In this document: one piece after another, positions 62,449 through 64,000 of the stretch
Layout of the letters: each line of letters opens with the position of its first letter
Position numbering within the stretch: position 1 is the first letter of the stretch
Origin: Lachnospiraceae bacterium
Lineage (GTDB): Bacteria > Bacillota > Clostridia > Lachnospirales > Lachnospiraceae
DNA length: 64,000 bases
Direction of reading: 5' to 3'
Assembly: GCA_910575475.1 (NCBI GenBank)
Contig: CAJTGD010000026.1
Span: forward strand, 1-64,000
Program-made: the position numbers and the translations under genes
The notes under the pieces: generated by a model
Seen by the model: the letters and a program-made list of their open reading frames with translations, nothing else
The model's database searches: none
Told to the model about the DNA's origin: nothing

Positions 62449-62667
62449 ATGATGTAATCTATTTTTACATATATTATGTGATTTGGCAATACAATTTACA
62501 GGCGTGTAGGATGAAAATGAAATTCTATTATGAAAAAACTAAATTTTCTACCAGCCAGATAAAAACTGTCAATCAGCTTCTTACAAGCTTCGCTTGACGA
62601 ATCTGACTGCCATTTTTTATCTGACTGTGAATAGTAACCCCGGTGCTTCAAAAAACACAATATATTC

Positions 62668-62696
62668 TTGACATTCATCTTGGAATGCGGTATATT
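62668..62696 (+). promoter_or_regulatory. Promoter of the DUF3796-XRE pair
   Basis: TTGACA (62668-62673), 17 bases, TATATT (62691-62696). Confidence 0.7.
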
Positions 62697-62744
62697 TATA
62701 ACATAAAGAGCGAAAAATACCACATACAAAAAGGAGGATTACGA

Positions 62745-63098
62745 ATGAAAAAGATTAATTATCTGGGATTTTTATCTCTGCTCTCCCTGATTTCCATATT
62801 GGGATGGAAGAGCGGCAACACAGGACTGTATGGATTTTTTGGATTTATCTATTTTCTCCGCTATTTTTGGATGATTCCGGATGAAATGTTTCTATTGAAT
62901 GTGCAGAAATCCGCGACCATCGCATTTATGCTGAGCATGGTTTCCCTTGTTCCGCTTATGTTTTCCTGCTCTGTATTCTACAATATCTCTGCGGCAATCC
63001 CTATGGCGTTTGCACTGAGCTTTGTGGTATCAACACTTGCGTTTACATTTGTGCTGACAGGATTGGAGTGGAGAGAGCGAAGAGGAGCGAAGGAATGA
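62745..63098 (+). CDS. DUF3796-type small membrane protein
   Basis: 117 residues from ATG 62745 (AAAGGAGG). Four hydrophobic segments (about 5-20, 28-42, 55-75, 80-103) place it in the membrane. It pairs with a downstream XRE regulator with ATGA overlap, a common combination of DUF3796-like membrane protein and helix-turn-helix repressor. Role unknown; the pair may sense the membrane. Confidence 0.75.
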   Translation: MKKINYLGFLSLLSLISILGWKSGNTGLYGFFGFIYFLRYFWMIPDEMFLLNVQKSATIAFMLSMVSLVPLMFSCSVFYNISAAIPMAFALSFVVSTLAFTFVLTGLEWRERRGAKE

Positions 63099-63292
63099 TT
63101 AAAAACAGAATAAAAGAATACCGGGCCAGATATGATATGAAGCAGGAGGAACTGGCAAAGCTGGTCGGCGTGCGGAGGGAAACGATCGGGAATCTGGAAA
63201 AAGGAAAATACAATCCTTCGCTGGTTCTGGCATGGAATATCGCAAAGGTATTTCAGGTTACGATCGAGGAGGTTTTTACGGTAGAACCGTAA
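63095..63292 (+). CDS. XRE-family small DNA-binding protein
   Basis: 65 residues from ATG 63095. [20 protein letters not shown] and [20 protein letters not shown] form a complete Cro/C1-type helix-turn-helix. It overlaps the membrane protein by 4 bases and is likely its co-repressor or effector. A strong terminator follows. Confidence 0.88.
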   Translation: MIKNRIKEYRARYDMKQEELAKLVGVRRETIGNLEKGKYNPSLVLAWNIAKVFQVTIEEVFTVEP

Positions 63293-63308
63293 TAATAAAA
63301 AAGACAAA

Positions 63309-63522
63309 GAAATCCGCTAACCTCACGGTTAGCGGATTTCTTGTTATAGTTATCTAAAAAGGAATGAGAGTAAAGTGTGACATCCAGGAATCTCTCCCCG
63401 GATGTCTTAACTTTATGAGGGGGGAGATAGTTGTTTTATCAACTATCTGACATTTAGTATAAAAGAAAAATGTGTCCAAAGTGTTTTCATTTTATAAAAG
63501 AAGTAGAAAAATTATAAAGAAA
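63309..63522 (+). repeat. Structured repeat, copy 2
   Basis: A perfect GAAATCCGCTAAC/GTTAGCGGATTTC hairpin (63309-63340), also the XRE terminator, opens the same series as copy 1: TATAGTTATCTAAAAAGG, a GACATCC/GGATGTC stem (63379-63406), GAGGGGGGAG and an AGATAGTTG/CAACTATCT stem (63425-63448). Most single-strand parts are identical to copy 1, whereas the first two stems differ but remain paired. Confidence 0.75.
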
Positions 63523-63664
63523 AAGTTTAGAATGTAGAAAACTGTCATAATTTGCGGCTAAAGTATGATAAGATAGACCTGTTCGGAATAGGAAGTCATA
63601 GTTCTGACCACAGTAATTGAATAAACAAAAAACGATGAGATCACAGGAAGAGGGGAATTGCGGT

Positions 63665-64000
63665 ATGGATTATAAAGAAGCAGCCGGGCGTCTGGAAGCA
63701 CTCGGGGAGAAGATATGGAATGCGTCGAGAGATGAATTATATCTGGGAATGCGTTTTCTGGATGTTGCATTGAACAGCTTTGCGTATCAGATGGATACCA
63801 AAGTCAGTCCATTCGGGACCGATGGGGCCGTGCTGTATTTTCATCCTCAGCAGCTCGGCGGATTGTACCGGCAGAACCGGGTCCTGGTGAACCGAGGGTA
63901 TCTGCATATGGTGTATCACTGTATTTTCCGGCATATGTGGAAGGAATATCCGGCAGGATCAGAGGGGGATATCCCGGAAGCGAAGCGCCGGGAGGCAGCT
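63665..64000 (+). CDS. VWA/metallopeptidase-like protein, 5' part
   Basis: The window ends inside this gene (112 residues seen). It begins MDYKEAAGRLEALGEKIWNA and contains HMVYHCIFRHMW, a histidine-rich helix like the putative zinc site at the start of VWA-associated DUF2201-type proteins. This family is often next to MoxR-type ATPases, consistent with the ATPase at 59182. It follows GAGGGG and lies right after repeat copy 2. Confidence 0.6.
   Translation, partial: MDYKEAAGRLEALGEKIWNASRDELYLGMRFLDVALNSFAYQMDTKVSPFGTDGAVLYFHPQQLGGLYRQNRVLVNRGYLHMVYHCIFRHMWKEYPAGSEGDIPEAKRREAA

Noticed and set aside
1-64000. CRISPR array
   Set aside because: No series of regularly spaced direct repeats of 25-40 bases was seen; repeats found are pairs or tandem doublets.

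Overview
The window looks like chromosome from an anaerobic gut Firmicute of the Lachnospiraceae/Clostridia type. This is inferred from gene content (Bce-type peptide-resistance modules, flavorubredoxin, an ECF riboflavin transporter under an FMN riboswitch, AAA/PD-(D/E)XK proteins, a C_GCAxxG_C_C protein), strong GGAGG ribosome binding sites and a mid-range G+C that drops at the left end. No rRNA and no complete tRNA gene was found.

Layout. (1) 1-4830: AT-rich right end of an integrated element: small membrane peptides, a strong promoter driving a structured non-coding RNA, a DUF927 ATPase, a tyrosine integrase, a ~40 bp inverted repeat, and the 3' half of a tRNA-Lys(CTT) as attR. (2) 5136-23289: a large sugar-phosphate catabolic region: PTS EI and HPr, two YajC-like proteins, a DeoR regulator, an FAD oxidoreductase with a BFD domain, a SorC regulator, two RuBisCO-like proteins (one with a 1-nt frameshift), a GlpA/GlpB/GlpC-like set whose Fe-S cysteines are largely gone, two HAD phosphatases, a galactitol-type PTS EIIA-EIIB-EIIC and a C_GCAxxG_C_C protein. 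(3) 23360-32083: nitroreductase, a broken JAB-domain gene, WYL regulator, YafQ/DinJ toxin-antitoxin, a BceRS-BceAB-like module and a truncated Fic gene. (4) 32103-44607: a second polyol/sugar region: UlaG-like lactonase, Zn-alcohol dehydrogenase, FGGY kinase, two MtlD-like dehydrogenases lacking the catalytic histidine, LacI regulator and a ribose-type ABC importer with two different permeases. (5) 44927-64000: hypothetical gene, FMN riboswitch plus RibU, an AAA/PD-(D/E)XK gene with an in-frame TAG, MATE exporter, flavorubredoxin, a second two-component/ABC module, an LRR protein, MerR regulator, MoxR ATPase, then pyrC and a DUF3796/XRE pair lying between two copies of a ~200 bp structured repeat, and finally the start of a VWA/metallopeptidase-like gene.

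Working model for region 2 (inference): the PTS imports and phosphorylates a polyol or sugar acid; flavin dehydrogenases oxidise a secondary hydroxyl; one or both RuBisCO-like proteins act on the keto-phosphate through an enediolate (decarboxylation, isomerisation or C-C cleavage); HAD phosphatases dephosphorylate products. The pairing of two RuBisCO-like proteins with a PTS and a GlpABC-like set lacking cluster cysteines is the strongest candidate for an undescribed pathway here.
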